A program made the position numbers and the translations under genes. The notes under the pieces are model-generated. The model was not told the origin of the DNA. It did not search any database and saw only the letters and a program-made list of their open reading frames with translations. Shown here one piece after another: positions 9,107-17,657 of a stretch of DNA of 50,482 bases. Where the stretch lies: NCBI GenBank assembly GCA_014800535.1, contig JAAVFW010000009.1, positions 17,412-67,893 of the forward strand, in the 5' to 3' direction. Source of the stretch: Bacteroidales bacterium. Its GTDB lineage: Bacteria; Bacteroidota; Bacteroidia; Bacteroidales; Muribaculaceae. How positions within the stretch are numbered: position 1 is the stretch's first letter; every line of letters begins with the position of its first letter.

Positions 9107-12100
9107 AAAATGTCAACGACACTCTCCTCTCGACACTTTATTTAAAAGATACTTCTTTCCAGAATCTGATGCAGCGGCGCATATTCAATGTGCTGCTCAT
9201 CGCCACGCCTTACGATGCCTTCATGATGGAGGAGGATGGGCGTGTCGAGGAGCAGGTCTACTTTGAATACGTGTCGCTAAATTTGTCTTCACCTCCGAGA
9301 TTCACCAAGGTCGCCAACTACCATGAGGCGTATGAGGAATTGCGCTCGAAAAAATTCGACCTTATCATCGCTATGCCGGGGGTCGATGTAAGCGAGACTT
9401 TCCGCGAGGCCCGCGAAATCGATCGCCTTTACCCCGAAATTCCGTTTGTCGTGCTCACTCCTTTCTCTAAGGAGGTGAGACGAAGAATTGCCGACGAAGA
9501 CCTCAGAGGTGTCGACTATGTGTTCTCGTGGCTTGGAAATGTCGACCTGATTCTTGCAATCATCAAGCTGATGGAAGACCGCATGAACGCCGAAAACGAT
9601 ATTAATGAAGTCGGTGTGCAGGCAATCCTGGTGGTGGAGGATTCGATTAGATTCTATTCGTCGGTGCTTCCTCCTCTCTTCAAGTATCTTCTGAAACAGT
9701 CGATGATTTTCTCGACCGAGGCTCTTAACGAGCACGAAAGGATGTTGCGCATGAGAGGACGTCCGAAAGTTCTTCTGGCGCGTGACTATGAGGAGGCGGT
9801 CGACCTCTTTAATAAATATCAGGATAATATTCTCGGAATCATCAGCGATGTCAGATTTCCGAGAAACGGGGAGAAGGATCCCACTGCCGGCTTCCAATTT
9901 GCAGAGTATGTCAGGTCGGTCAATCCGTATATCCCCATAATAATCGAAAGTCAGGAGAGCGTAAACCGCACGGAAGCTGAGGCTAAGGGTTACGTTTTTC
10001 TTGATAAAAACTCAAAGAAACTCCCGCTCGACCTTAAGCAGGCTGTCGGACTGATGTTCGGCTTCGGCGACTTTATCGTGCGCGACCCCGCCACGGGTGC
10101 TGAGATTGAGCGGTTCAAGAACCTGAAGAGTCTTCAGAAAAATATTTTTAACGTCCCTTCGGAGGCTCTGTTCCGTCATGCTGCAACCAACGATTTTTCG
10201 CGTTGGCTCTATTCGCGTGCGCTTTTCCCGATTGCGGAGGTGCTCAAGAAATACCGTTTCACTGACCTGGAGCAGGCTCCGGCTGTCAGAAAGCTGATTT
10301 TTGAGTGTATCGTCAAGTACAGACGGATGAAGAACCGTGGTGTGGTGGCTGTCTTCGATAAAGACCGATTTGACAGTTACAGTAACTTCGCGCGTATCGG
10401 TCAAGGTTCAATGGGTGGTAAGGGTCGTGGTCTGGCTTTCATCGACCAGATTATAAAGCGTAATCCCGTTTGCGACAATTTCGAGGGGATACAGATCATG
10501 ATTCCGCGCACAGTCGTGCTTTGCACCGATGTCTTCGACGAGTTTATGGAGGCCAACACTCTCTATCCGATCGCTCTGTCGCAGGCTTCAAACGATGAGA
10601 TTCTGAAGAAATTTCTTGAGGCGAGACTTCCTGAAAAGATTCGAGAGGATCTCAGGGCTCTTCTCGAAGTTGTCGGAAAACCGCTTGCTGTGCGTTCAAG
10701 TTCGCTGCTCGAAGACTCGCATTATCAGCCATTTGCCGGAATCTATGCGACTTATATGATTCCGAATCTGACGGATATCGATCGCACTCTCGAACTGCTT
10801 GAAGATGCTGTGAAGGGTGTCTATGCCTCTGTGTTTTTTGCTGATTCAAAGGCGTATATGAATGCCACGAGCAATGTCATCGACCAGGAAAAAATGGCGG
10901 TGATTATTCAGGAGGTTGTCGGTGAGAATCATGATGGTTATTACTATCCGTCGTTTGCGGGTGTGGGCAGGTCGCTCAATTATTATCCTCTCAACGATGA
11001 AGTGGCTGAGGAGGGCGTAGCAGAAGTGGCGGCCGGACTCGGAAAGTATATAGTCGACGGGGGGATGGCTCTGCGGTTCTCTCCGGCTCATCCCGATAAG
11101 GTGTTGCAGACGTCGACAATCGACCTTGCGTTGCGCGACACTCAGACCTATCTTTTCGGTCTGCCGATGAATGTCGACGGTAAGGTCGATTTCCAGACCG
11201 ACGATAGTTTCAATATTAAGAAAATACCGGTTGCCGATGCTTTCAAGACGGGTGCGCTGAAGTATCTGGTTTCGACTTTTGATGCCAATGACAGAATCAT
11301 ACGCGACAATGCTGTCGGTCCCGGTCGTAAACTCGTCACATTCGCTAATATCCTGCAACAAAAGGTCTATCCTCTTGCCGATGCAATTCGGTTTATGCTC
11401 GAAACCGGTCAATATGAGATGGGTCGTCCGGTCGAGATAGAGTTTGCCGGTCTTGTCAATCCCGATGCTATGAGCTCGAAGGAGAAGGGTACGCTCTATT
11501 GGTTGCAGATTCGTCCGATAGTCGACAAGAAGGAGATGCTTGATGACAAGATTCTGAATGTTGCCGACAAGGATTTGGTTTTGCGTAGTGAGACGGCTCT
11601 CGGTCATGGTGTGATGGATAATGTGCGGACGGTGGTTTATGTCAAACCGCAGTCTTTCGATTCGACACGCAATCCGGAGGTGGCTCGTGAGATAGAGGAG
11701 ATAAATCGTAGTCTGACAGATGCCGATGAGCCTTACATGCTTATCGGTCCGGGACGCTGGGGTTCGAGCGATCATGCTCTCGGTATCCCTGTGAAGTGGG
11801 CGCAGATTGCGGGTGCGCGTCTGATTGTCGAGTCGGCTCTTCCGGGCTACAGAATAGAGCCGTCGCAGGGCACTCATTTCTTCCAGAATCTGACGTCGTT
11901 CGGTGTGGGTTATTTCACAATCGACCCTGAAGTGGAGGGTGGTGGTTTCATCAATATGGAGCTGCTTGACTCGATGCCTGCCGATTATGAATCTGACGCT
12001 GTGAGAATCGTGCGTTTCGACAGTCCGCTGACGATTGCAATTAACGGAAGAAAGTCGAAGGGTATTGTCGCCAAACCGGGTGTCGTCAATACTGATGAGC

Positions 12101-12111
12101 CTGAGTTCTGA
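9103..12111 (+). CDS. Tandem receiver-like domains plus PEP/pyruvate-binding (PPDK N-terminal-like) domain protein
   Basis: A 1002-residue soluble protein. Residues about 25-165 form a receiver-like fold without the usual acidic pocket; about 175-330 form a second one with ILVVEDS, GIISDVRF and FLDKNSKK in the positions of the receiver acidic pair, phospho-acceptor strand and lysine. From about 430 comes a PEP-synthase/PPDK N-terminal ATP-grasp domain (GSMGGKGRGLAF near 439, PLAVRSSSLLEDS near 527, IEFAGL and LYWLQIRPI near 790-810). The phospho-histidine swivel domain and PEP-binding barrel of a true PEP synthase are absent, so it is unlikely to make PEP. The family is common in Bacteroidetes and its function is unknown; coupling of signalling to nucleotide binding is inference. 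Confidence 0.85.
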   Translation: MKNVNDTLLSTLYLKDTSFQNLMQRRIFNVLLIATPYDAFMMEEDGRVEEQVYFEYVSLNLSSPPRFTKVANYHEAYEELRSKKFDLIIAMPGVDVSETFREAREIDRLYPEIPFVVLTPFSKEVRRRIADEDLRGVDYVFSWLGNVDLILAIIKLMEDRMNAENDINEVGVQAILVVEDSIRFYSSVLPPLFKYLLKQSMIFSTEALNEHERMLRMRGRPKVLLARDYEEAVDLFNKYQDNILGIISDVRFPRNGEKDPTAGFQFAEYVRSVNPYIPIIIESQESVNRTEAEAKGYVFLDKNSKKLPLDLKQAVGLMFGFGDFIVRDPATGAEIERFKNLKSLQKNIFNVPSEALFRHAATNDFSRWLYSRALFPIAEVLKKYRFTDLEQAPAVRKLIFECIVKYRRMKNRGVVAVFDKDRFDSYSNFARIGQGSMGGKGRGLAFIDQIIKRNPVCDNFEGIQIMIPRTVVLCTDVFDEFMEANTLYPIALSQASNDEILKKFLEARLPEKIREDLRALLEVVGKPLAVRSSSLLEDSHYQPFAGIYATYMIPNLTDIDRTLELLEDAVKGVYASVFFADSKAYMNATSNVIDQEKMAVIIQEVVGENHDGYYYPSFAGVGRSLNYYPLNDEVAEEGVAEVAAGLGKYIVDGGMALRFSPAHPDKVLQTSTIDLALRDTQTYLFGLPMNVDGKVDFQTDDSFNIKKIPVADAFKTGALKYLVSTFDANDRIIRDNAVGPGRKLVTFANILQQKVYPLADAIRFMLETGQYEMGRPVEIEFAGLVNPDAMSSKEKGTLYWLQIRPIVDKKEMLDDKILNVADKDLVLRSETALGHGVMDNVRTVVYVKPQSFDSTRNPEVAREIEEINRSLTDADEPYMLIGPGRWGSSDHALGIPVKWAQIAGARLIVESALPGYRIEPSQGTHFFQNLTSFGVGYFTIDPEVEGGGFINMELLDSMPADYESDAVRIVRFDSPLTIAINGRKSKGIVAKPGVVNTDEPEF

Positions 12112-12131
12112 GGCATAAGCGTCTGAGCGAG

Positions 12132-12608
12132 ATGTTTTGGAGCATAATCTTTCATCCGAAGCGCACCTGGCGTAGAATCCTGCATCTGGAGGAGTCGCTC
12201 AGGGAGTGTCAGTCAAGGCTGGATGACACTTCGCGTGAGCTTCGTCTGGTGAGAGATTATTCCAATCGTCTCGAACATGAGACGCGTGACCTGAAGACCC
12301 GTTTGCGTGATGAGGAAAAAAGAGGTGCTGAGGCTCTCAATACGGTCAATCGGCTGAATATTGAGTTGAGAAAGATGAGCAGAAAGGCTGCTGAGGTGGA
12401 TGAGCTCCGCAGTTCAACCCGAAAGCTGACTGAGCGTCTTGAAAATGTCAAGCGGTCGCGCCGGGATCTTGAGAATCGTCTGGAGGCTATTGAAAGGAGG
12501 AATGAACGTCGGCGAAGCGGCCGGTTTGAGTTTGATAAGGGGATAAGGTTTGTGGGGGATGATGATTTCTGGGAGGAGGATGAAGACACGTCATGGTTTG
12601 TGTCGTGA
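12132..12608 (+). CDS. Coiled-coil protein of unknown function
   Basis: A 158-residue, highly charged protein. Residues about 15-130 are a continuous heptad-rich coiled coil dominated by Arg, Glu and Leu; the end is acidic (DDDFWEEDEDTSW). No signal peptide or known domain is seen. It starts 20 bp after the PEP-binding protein gene and is probably the last gene of that operon. Its codon pattern and clear start support it being real, but it has no recognisable family. Confidence 0.65.
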   Translation: MFWSIIFHPKRTWRRILHLEESLRECQSRLDDTSRELRLVRDYSNRLEHETRDLKTRLRDEEKRGAEALNTVNRLNIELRKMSRKAAEVDELRSSTRKLTERLENVKRSRRDLENRLEAIERRNERRRSGRFEFDKGIRFVGDDDFWEEDEDTSWFVS

Positions 12609-12650
12609 GGGAGCTTGACCTGGGGTTTTGGCTTGGGTTGGGTTGTTGTG

Positions 12651-12726
12651 ATTAAGCTTGAGTTGGCTTGAATTTGCTTGATTAAGCTTGGTTGGGGTGA
12701 TTAAGCTTGAATTTGCTTGATTTAGC
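12651..12726. repeat. Short AAGCTTG-rich direct repeats before the next gene
   Basis: ATTAAGCTTG occurs at 12651-12660, 12681-12690 and 12700-12709, and GAATTTGCTTGATT at 12670-12683 and 12709-12722, with further GCTTG words between them. The region between the coiled-coil gene and the next ORF is built almost wholly from these degenerate words, which suggests replication slippage or a repeated protein-binding site. Confidence 0.7.
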
Positions 12727-12744
12727 TTGTTAAAATTATATATT

Positions 12745-13962
12745 ATGAAGAAACTTTACTTTTTTATTGCAGCCATTATGCTTGCTGTCAATGCAATGGC
12801 TGCTCCTGCCGAACAACTCTATCTTTTCGGTGAAGCCGCTGAAGGCTGGGACCCTACTAAGGGAACCCCGATGGAGAAGGTTGAGGATGGCGTTTTTAAG
12901 ATCGAAGTCGAACTTGACGGAACTAAGTTTTTCGGTTTCGTTACCGATCTTGCGACAAGTGATGGCGACTGGGGTTATGTAAACGCGCGTCGTTATGGAG
13001 CAACTGAGGGTAATGCTGTGCCTGAAACCGGCGACAACGAGATGTTGTTTCCAAGTGAAAATTCTTGGTCTCTTCCGGAGGGTTCATACACTCTGACTGT
13101 CGACACTAACAACAATATCCTTAATGTGGCAGGTAAGATTGTGATTGATACCAATCTTTATCTGAGAGGTGACATGAATGAATGGGGCACTACTACTCCC
13201 ATGACTACCACCGATGATAAGATTTATACTATCACTCTCGCTTCGATTGAGGCCGGAAAAGGGTTTAAGATTGCAAATGACGGCTGGTCTATTCAGTATT
13301 CAACCGGCAATGCTTCAATGACAAACGGTGTCTATACAATAAACGGCGATGCAAACATGGGTTTCTATCTCGACATGGCGGATGTGACGCTGACTCTTGA
13401 CACTGAGAACAACACTCTGACTGTGAGTGGCACAACATCTGTGCCCGACCTCGTGCCGGATGCTCTTTACATTCTTGGCAATGTCAACGGTTCTTCTTGG
13501 GGCACTGGTGACGACATGGTTGAAATGACAAAAGAGGGTAAGAAATTCTCTGTTGTTGATGTTGAAATAGATGGTGACGGAAACTTCTCTTTCGCTGCTG
13601 TGAAGGGTGAGGGTTGGGATGCTGTCAATGGCGGCAACCGTTTCGGTCCGGTCAACGATGAAAGCCGTGATCTGACTGTCGGCACACCTTCTGATATGTG
13701 CATCTTCTTCGGTGATGCAAACGCTGGAAGCGCAACTTCTTGGCATGTTACTCCCGGTCTATATGATATTACCGCTGATTTTGAGAATCTGACTGTCAAC
13801 GTAGAGCCCAGTGTGAAGGTTGGAATTGAATCTGTTGAGGCGGAAGATGCCAACTCTCATGTGGAATATTTCAATATACAGGGAATCCGTGTCGTTGTTC
13901 CTGAGAAGGGAATCTATATCGAGCGTCGCGGTGCAGCTGCCCGCAAGGTAGTGATTGACTGA
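12745..13962 (+). CDS. Secreted SusE/SusF-like modular glycan-binding-type protein
   Basis: A 405-residue exported protein. The signal peptide is residues 1-19 (FFIAAIMLAVNAMA) with cleavage near AMA-AP and no lipobox cysteine. Three beta-rich modules of about 100-115 residues follow, each opening with a LYLFG, LYLRGDMNEWG or LYILGNVNGSSWG motif and ending in a LTVDTNNNILNV-like strand, as in the starch-binding modules of SusE/SusF. The C-terminus (YFNIQGIRVVVPEKGIY then ERRG..ARKVVID) is the Bacteroidales beta tail also seen in the GH53 protein. The ATG at 12745 is used because the signal peptide begins there. A strong terminator follows. Ligand unknown; starch-like glucan is only an analogy. 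Confidence 0.75.
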   Translation: MKKLYFFIAAIMLAVNAMAAPAEQLYLFGEAAEGWDPTKGTPMEKVEDGVFKIEVELDGTKFFGFVTDLATSDGDWGYVNARRYGATEGNAVPETGDNEMLFPSENSWSLPEGSYTLTVDTNNNILNVAGKIVIDTNLYLRGDMNEWGTTTPMTTTDDKIYTITLASIEAGKGFKIANDGWSIQYSTGNASMTNGVYTINGDANMGFYLDMADVTLTLDTENNTLTVSGTTSVPDLVPDALYILGNVNGSSWGTGDDMVEMTKEGKKFSVVDVEIDGDGNFSFAAVKGEGWDAVNGGNRFGPVNDESRDLTVGTPSDMCIFFGDANAGSATSWHVTPGLYDITADFENLTVNVEPSVKVGIESVEAEDANSHVEYFNIQGIRVVVPEKGIYIERRGAAARKVVID

Positions 13963-14004
13963 GGTCTCAATTACTGAATCAGAAAGAGATTTATTTAAAC
14001 TAAG

Positions 14005-14048
14005 TTGCGTCCAACTTCCCGAGGGAGGTTGGACGCAATCGGTTTTTT
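14005..14048 (+). terminator. Rho-independent terminator
   Basis: A 16-bp near-perfect stem (TTGCGTCCAACTTCCC against its complement ending GGACGCAA at 14038, one G-T pair) is followed by TCGG and a run of six T at 14043-14048. It ends the 12745-13962 transcription unit and faces the convergent glycosyltransferase gene. Confidence 0.85.
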
Positions 14049-14109
14049 ATGGGGGGAGATGATTGTGGCTGAAGAGATTCTCTTCTTATTCAGGGGAATG
14101 GAGGAGGTT

Positions 14110-15048
14110 TCAGTCAATGCGTTTGCCGTCAAATTCGCGGATGAAGTAGGTCGGACGGTGTTTCGCTTCGTTGAAGATGCGGGCGATATACTCTCCCATG
14201 ATTCCGAGTGTGAGCAGAATGATTCCTCCGAGGAAAAGGATTGTTACCATCAGTGTCGGGAATCCGGCAACGGGGTCGCCGACAATCAGTGTCTTCACAA
14301 GGATATAGACCAGGTAGAGCAATGCGCAGACCGAGACGATGCATCCAATCATTGTTGCGAACCGCAGGGGCACGGTGGTGTAGGAGGTGATTCCTTCAAT
14401 GGCGAGTCCGAGCAGTTTCATGAAGTTCCATTTCGTTTCGCCGGCTTCGCGGTCGGCTTGCTCAAAGGGAACGTCGGTTTTCTTGAATCCGATGTAGCAA
14501 TATAACCCCTTTGTGTAGCGATGTGTCTCGCGGATTTTACGCAATGCGTTGATACACGCTTTATCGAGAAGCCGGAAGTCACCGACGTTCTCAAGGATTG
14601 GGACACGGGTGGTTTTCTGGAGCAACCGGTAATAGAGGAGTGAGAGTTTTTTTCTCAGCCAAGGCTCTTTGCCTCGTGTGATTCGTCGGCCGTAGACGTC
14701 ATCAAACCCTTCTTCCCATTTCTTAATCATGTCGGGAATTACTTCGGGGGGGTGTTGCAGGTCGGCATCCATGATGACGGTGCAATCACCTGTCACCATG
14801 TCGAACCCTGCCATCATGGCTGTCTCCTTACCGAAATTACGCGAGAGGTCGACGAAGTGGAAACGGGGGTCGCGCTCGTGCATTTCCAGAGCGCGGAGTG
14901 CGGTTAAATCTGTCGACCCGTCATTGACCATCATGATCTCCCAATCGTAGCCCGGCATTGAATCCATCAGCTTGGTCAGGCGGTCATAGAGAGCGGGAAG
15001 TACTTCCTGCTCGTTATACATCGGAATCAGTATGGAGATTTTTTTCAT
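14110..15048 (-). CDS. Family 2 glycosyltransferase with two C-terminal membrane segments (DPMS/GtrB/ArnC type)
   Basis: A 312-residue GT2 enzyme. The N-terminal GT-A domain has ISILIPMYNEQEVL, the MMVNDGSTD motif and the metal-binding VIMDADLQHPPEV. Two hydrophobic hairpins near residues 232-252 and 265-290 anchor it in the inner membrane. This architecture is that of polyprenyl-phosphate sugar transferases (dolichol-phosphate mannose synthase, GtrB, ArnC), which load a sugar from a nucleotide donor onto undecaprenyl phosphate at the cytoplasmic face. The sugar cannot be read from sequence. It could supply the donor for GT-C proteins such as the DUF2723 protein, which is inference. A TATTTTTG element lies only 4 bp before the ATG, so a leaderless transcript is possible. 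Confidence 0.9.
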   Translation of the reverse strand: MKKISILIPMYNEQEVLPALYDRLTKLMDSMPGYDWEIMMVNDGSTDLTALRALEMHERDPRFHFVDLSRNFGKETAMMAGFDMVTGDCTVIMDADLQHPPEVIPDMIKKWEEGFDDVYGRRITRGKEPWLRKKLSLLYYRLLQKTTRVPILENVGDFRLLDKACINALRKIRETHRYTKGLYCYIGFKKTDVPFEQADREAGETKWNFMKLLGLAIEGITSYTTVPLRFATMIGCIVSVCALLYLVYILVKTLIVGDPVAGFPTLMVTILFLGGIILLTLGIMGEYIARIFNEAKHRPTYFIREFDGKRID

Positions 15049-15104
15049 AATGCAAAAATAATAAAAAAAACGATATGCTCATCCGCTGATAACTTAGTAA
15101 GGAA

Positions 15105-15143
15105 ATAAAAAGGGGGGTGAACCGAAAAATGCGGCTCACCCCC
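15105..15143 (-). terminator. Rho-independent terminator of the Sus-like operon
   Basis: On the minus strand a GC-rich stem (GGGGGTGAGCCG against TCGGTTCACCCCC, loop of about 5-6 nt) is followed by TTTTTATTT. It lies 27 bp past the stop of the last gene of the Sus-like operon. Confidence 0.85.
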
Positions 15144-15169
15144 GGAGTGTTTTAAAGAAAAATCAAGAT

Positions 15170-16633
15170 TTATTTCTTGGTTACTGTCGCTGTGAAGGGA
15201 TAGCTTGAGAAGTCAAGACGCACGCTGTAAGTGCCGGCTTCGGCAACCTTAAGATTTGTCTGGCTGTCGAATCCGAGGTTGTCAAGTTGGTTACCCCAGC
15301 TTGCTTCCCATGCGTTGTTAGCGCGGAACTTGTATTCACCTGCAGAGTCGAAATTCACATCACCTGTCCAGACGGTGTGATCAGCATTGGGAGTGAGGGC
15401 TGCGTCTTCAGTAGCACCCCAGCCGTTGTTGATACCGCAGACACCGATAGTGTTGATGAGGAACATCTTGTAGGTCATCGAGGTGAGGTTGACGTTAAAC
15501 CAGTAGTAGCCTTCGTCCTCAACCTTGATTGTCTGGGCAGTTGAACCTGAAACGAGGTTGCCCGGTTCGGTTGAAGCTGTTGCACCAAGGTGAAGACCCT
15601 TTGTGCTCTTTTCACCGAACAGTGCGAAGTCGGTCTTGACGTATGCCATACCGGTGTAGTATGAATAGTCGTCGGTGAACAGAGGCATTGCAGTGTCAAA
15701 TTTGTACTTGGTGCCTGCACCCCAGACATAGAGGTTCTCGTTGGTGTAGCCTATGCGGTAGGTGCCTTTCTCCATGTTGACGAGAATCTGATAGTTGCCG
15801 GGAGCGGTGATTTCGCCTGCCACACCACCGAGCACGAGTGCTCCGCTTGTAGCGGCCGCATTTTCGGCATCGACACCCCAGCAGAGGTCTTTGCTACCCT
15901 GAGCATTGTGCTGCGAACCGGGGATGATATACCAGGTTACGGGGTCGTTGGCAACGTCAGTGTCAGTCACTGTGATAAGGAAGCTGAAGTTGGGGTCGTC
16001 ATAGACGTGACTGTCTGAGTGACTCATCAGAGTGCCGTCGGTCAAGCTCATGCCTGTCAGAGAAGATGCAAAATAATACTCTGTTTCGATGTTGAGGTTC
16101 AGGTCGATGGGAGTGACAACTTTCGATGTGCCTGCAAAATATGTGTCGGGGTTGCCGAAGCGCACAAGCTGACCGTTGTCGGACATATAGCCGATCACAC
16201 GGAAATAGGTTGTGTTGGGGTTCGGAGCTTTGCCAAACAATTTCGCGTATGCGTCATACATTGCATCGGCTGCGATGAAGTATTTTCCATCTTCACCTTC
16301 GGTGAGGTCAACGGAGGTCTTGTTGCTGAAATTCTCGTCAGAAGCCATTTCAAGAACAAACGACACTTTAGCCGTTTCGGGAAGAATGAATTGGTCGCCT
16401 GTCTCAGGGTCGGCCGCGGTTGTGAAGCCGAGCACGGGGATGTCTGTACCTTTCAGGTCTTCAAGGTTCAATGTCTGACCGGACATTTCCGGCAGATAGA
16501 AAACCTCAATTCCTCCCGCCTGCATCACTGTTTCCTGCTGATTGGTCTGCATCTTGCCCAGATCGCTGGTGTCGTCGCACGCCACGAAGCCGAGGCTCAT
16601 CAGTGCAGCACAGATTATTGATAGTTTTTTCAT
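15170..16633 (-). CDS. SusF/SusE-type outer-membrane lipoprotein
   Basis: A 487-residue lipoprotein: signal peptide with lipobox GFVAC (Cys19) then an acidic DDTSD start, which in Bacteroidetes favours surface export. The N-terminal 200 residues are an Ig-like SusE domain (VSFVLEMASDENF, YFRVIGYMSD), followed by beta modules with spaced aromatic residues such as LYVWGAGTKY, YYWFNVNLTSMTYKMF and a final domain containing GINNGWGA and FRANNAWEASWGNQ, resembling the SusE/SusF starch-binding modules. Known SusE/F proteins bind alpha-glucan at the cell surface next to SusCD. It is the last gene of the operon, 67 bp after the SusE-like gene with a hairpin between them. The ligand is inferred only from family. 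Confidence 0.85.
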   Translation of the reverse strand: MKKLSIICAALMSLGFVACDDTSDLGKMQTNQQETVMQAGGIEVFYLPEMSGQTLNLEDLKGTDIPVLGFTTAADPETGDQFILPETAKVSFVLEMASDENFSNKTSVDLTEGEDGKYFIAADAMYDAYAKLFGKAPNPNTTYFRVIGYMSDNGQLVRFGNPDTYFAGTSKVVTPIDLNLNIETEYYFASSLTGMSLTDGTLMSHSDSHVYDDPNFSFLITVTDTDVANDPVTWYIIPGSQHNAQGSKDLCWGVDAENAAATSGALVLGGVAGEITAPGNYQILVNMEKGTYRIGYTNENLYVWGAGTKYKFDTAMPLFTDDYSYYTGMAYVKTDFALFGEKSTKGLHLGATASTEPGNLVSGSTAQTIKVEDEGYYWFNVNLTSMTYKMFLINTIGVCGINNGWGATEDAALTPNADHTVWTGDVNFDSAGEYKFRANNAWEASWGNQLDNLGFDSQTNLKVAEAGTYSVRLDFSSYPFTATVTKK

Positions 16634-16651
16634 TTATTCTTATCGTTTATT

Positions 16652-16684
16652 CCTTCCGGAAGATTTTTAAAGTCTTCCGGAAGG
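16652..16684. repeat. Intercistronic perfect 12-bp inverted repeat
   Basis: CCTTCCGGAAGA (16652-16663) and TCTTCCGGAAGG (16673-16684) are exact reverse complements with a 9-nt loop, in the 67-bp gap between the SusE-like and SusF-like genes. No T tract follows on the minus strand, so it more likely shapes mRNA stability or relative expression than stops transcription. Confidence 0.8.
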
Positions 16685-16700
16685 ATGATTTTGAATGTAA

Positions 16701-17633
16701 TTAATCCTCGTCTTCGACTTTCTCGAAGATAACACTATAAGAACCTTCTTGCGCGAGGTTGACAGTAAATTTGATTTTACCGCCTTCCCAGTTGGTGATG
16801 GTCCATGAGCCTTTACCGCTGACAGCGTTTCCTTCGTAGACACCATCTTCAAGTTGGATGTCGGTTGCTTTGTCTTCAACCTGATAACCGATTGAGTTAT
16901 TTTCCCAGTCGCCGAGAGCTGTGTAGAAACGGAAGGTCTTCTGGTCGGCTGCCATTTCATAGATGCCGGTGTAGATCTTGCTTCCGATGCCGTTTTCGGG
17001 TTCAGAAAGATAGATTGCACCATTGTTGATGTCCCAGTTGCCGTTGACAGCGGAGATGTCACCCACGACATAGATGACACCCGGCACACGCACAGCAAAG
17101 TAGGGCTGGATTGTCAGGCTGATTACGTTTGAGTAAATCTCGCTGTAGGCGCAATGAGGGATAAACGCCTTTACGCGCACATAGACAGGGCGAGGTGTGG
17201 GGTCGAACAGAGGTTCGTCTTCTTTCTCTGTCAGGCCCTGCAGTGAGCAGATTGCAACCGCCATGTCGAACGATGAAATCTGGATTTTTGCCTGAGTGTC
17301 GACGGTGTAGAGTGACCGATAGTTGGCAGGAGTGATCTCTTTTCCGTCAGCATCGAGTTCAGCATCCTTGAAGTCTTTGTCGTAGCTGACCTGCACTTCA
17401 TAGTGTGTCACAACTCCGAGTCCGTAGTTGGGCTGTGAAACAGTAAGATAAAGATCGGTGCCTTCGTCGGAATCATCCTTCGACTGAAGAATGATTGTCT
17501 GGTTTGCCATCGGGGGAGTGTTGAGCACAAACTCCGTCGGGCGGTCCAGCTTAGGCTCTGTATCGCTCTTACATCCGGTCATGAACAATGCGCTCAAAAC
17601 CGAGAGGAGCATTATAAATGATAGCTTTTTCAT
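16701..17633 (-). CDS. SusE-domain outer-membrane lipoprotein
   Basis: A 310-residue lipoprotein with lipobox FMTGC (Cys21). The N-terminal half is a SusE-type Ig-like domain (PTEFVLNTPP near 37, then a THYEVQVSYDKDF strand and VYVRVKAFIP), and the second half holds a VIYVVGDISAVNGNWD start and a small beta module ending in YSVIFEKVEDED. It is shorter than typical SusE because only one terminal binding-like module is visible. It lies 24 bp after the SusD gene in the operon and is expected to act at the cell surface with SusC/SusD. Confidence 0.85.
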   Translation of the reverse strand: MKKLSFIMLLSVLSALFMTGCKSDTEPKLDRPTEFVLNTPPMANQTIILQSKDDSDEGTDLYLTVSQPNYGLGVVTHYEVQVSYDKDFKDAELDADGKEITPANYRSLYTVDTQAKIQISSFDMAVAICSLQGLTEKEDEPLFDPTPRPVYVRVKAFIPHCAYSEIYSNVISLTIQPYFAVRVPGVIYVVGDISAVNGNWDINNGAIYLSEPENGIGSKIYTGIYEMAADQKTFRFYTALGDWENNSIGYQVEDKATDIQLEDGVYEGNAVSGKGSWTITNWEGGKIKFTVNLAQEGSYSVIFEKVEDED

Positions 17634-17657
17634 TGCTTGTTTCTCTTTAAGTAAGGA

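Noticed and set aside
10846..11877. Long open frame on the minus strand opposite the PEP-binding protein gene
   Set aside because: It is antisense to a well conserved coding sequence, has no recognisable domain, and its composition mirrors the other strand's codon bias.
9103..12111. True phosphoenolpyruvate synthase (ppsA)
   Set aside because: The phospho-histidine swivel domain and the PEP-binding barrel are absent, and the N-terminal third is receiver-like.
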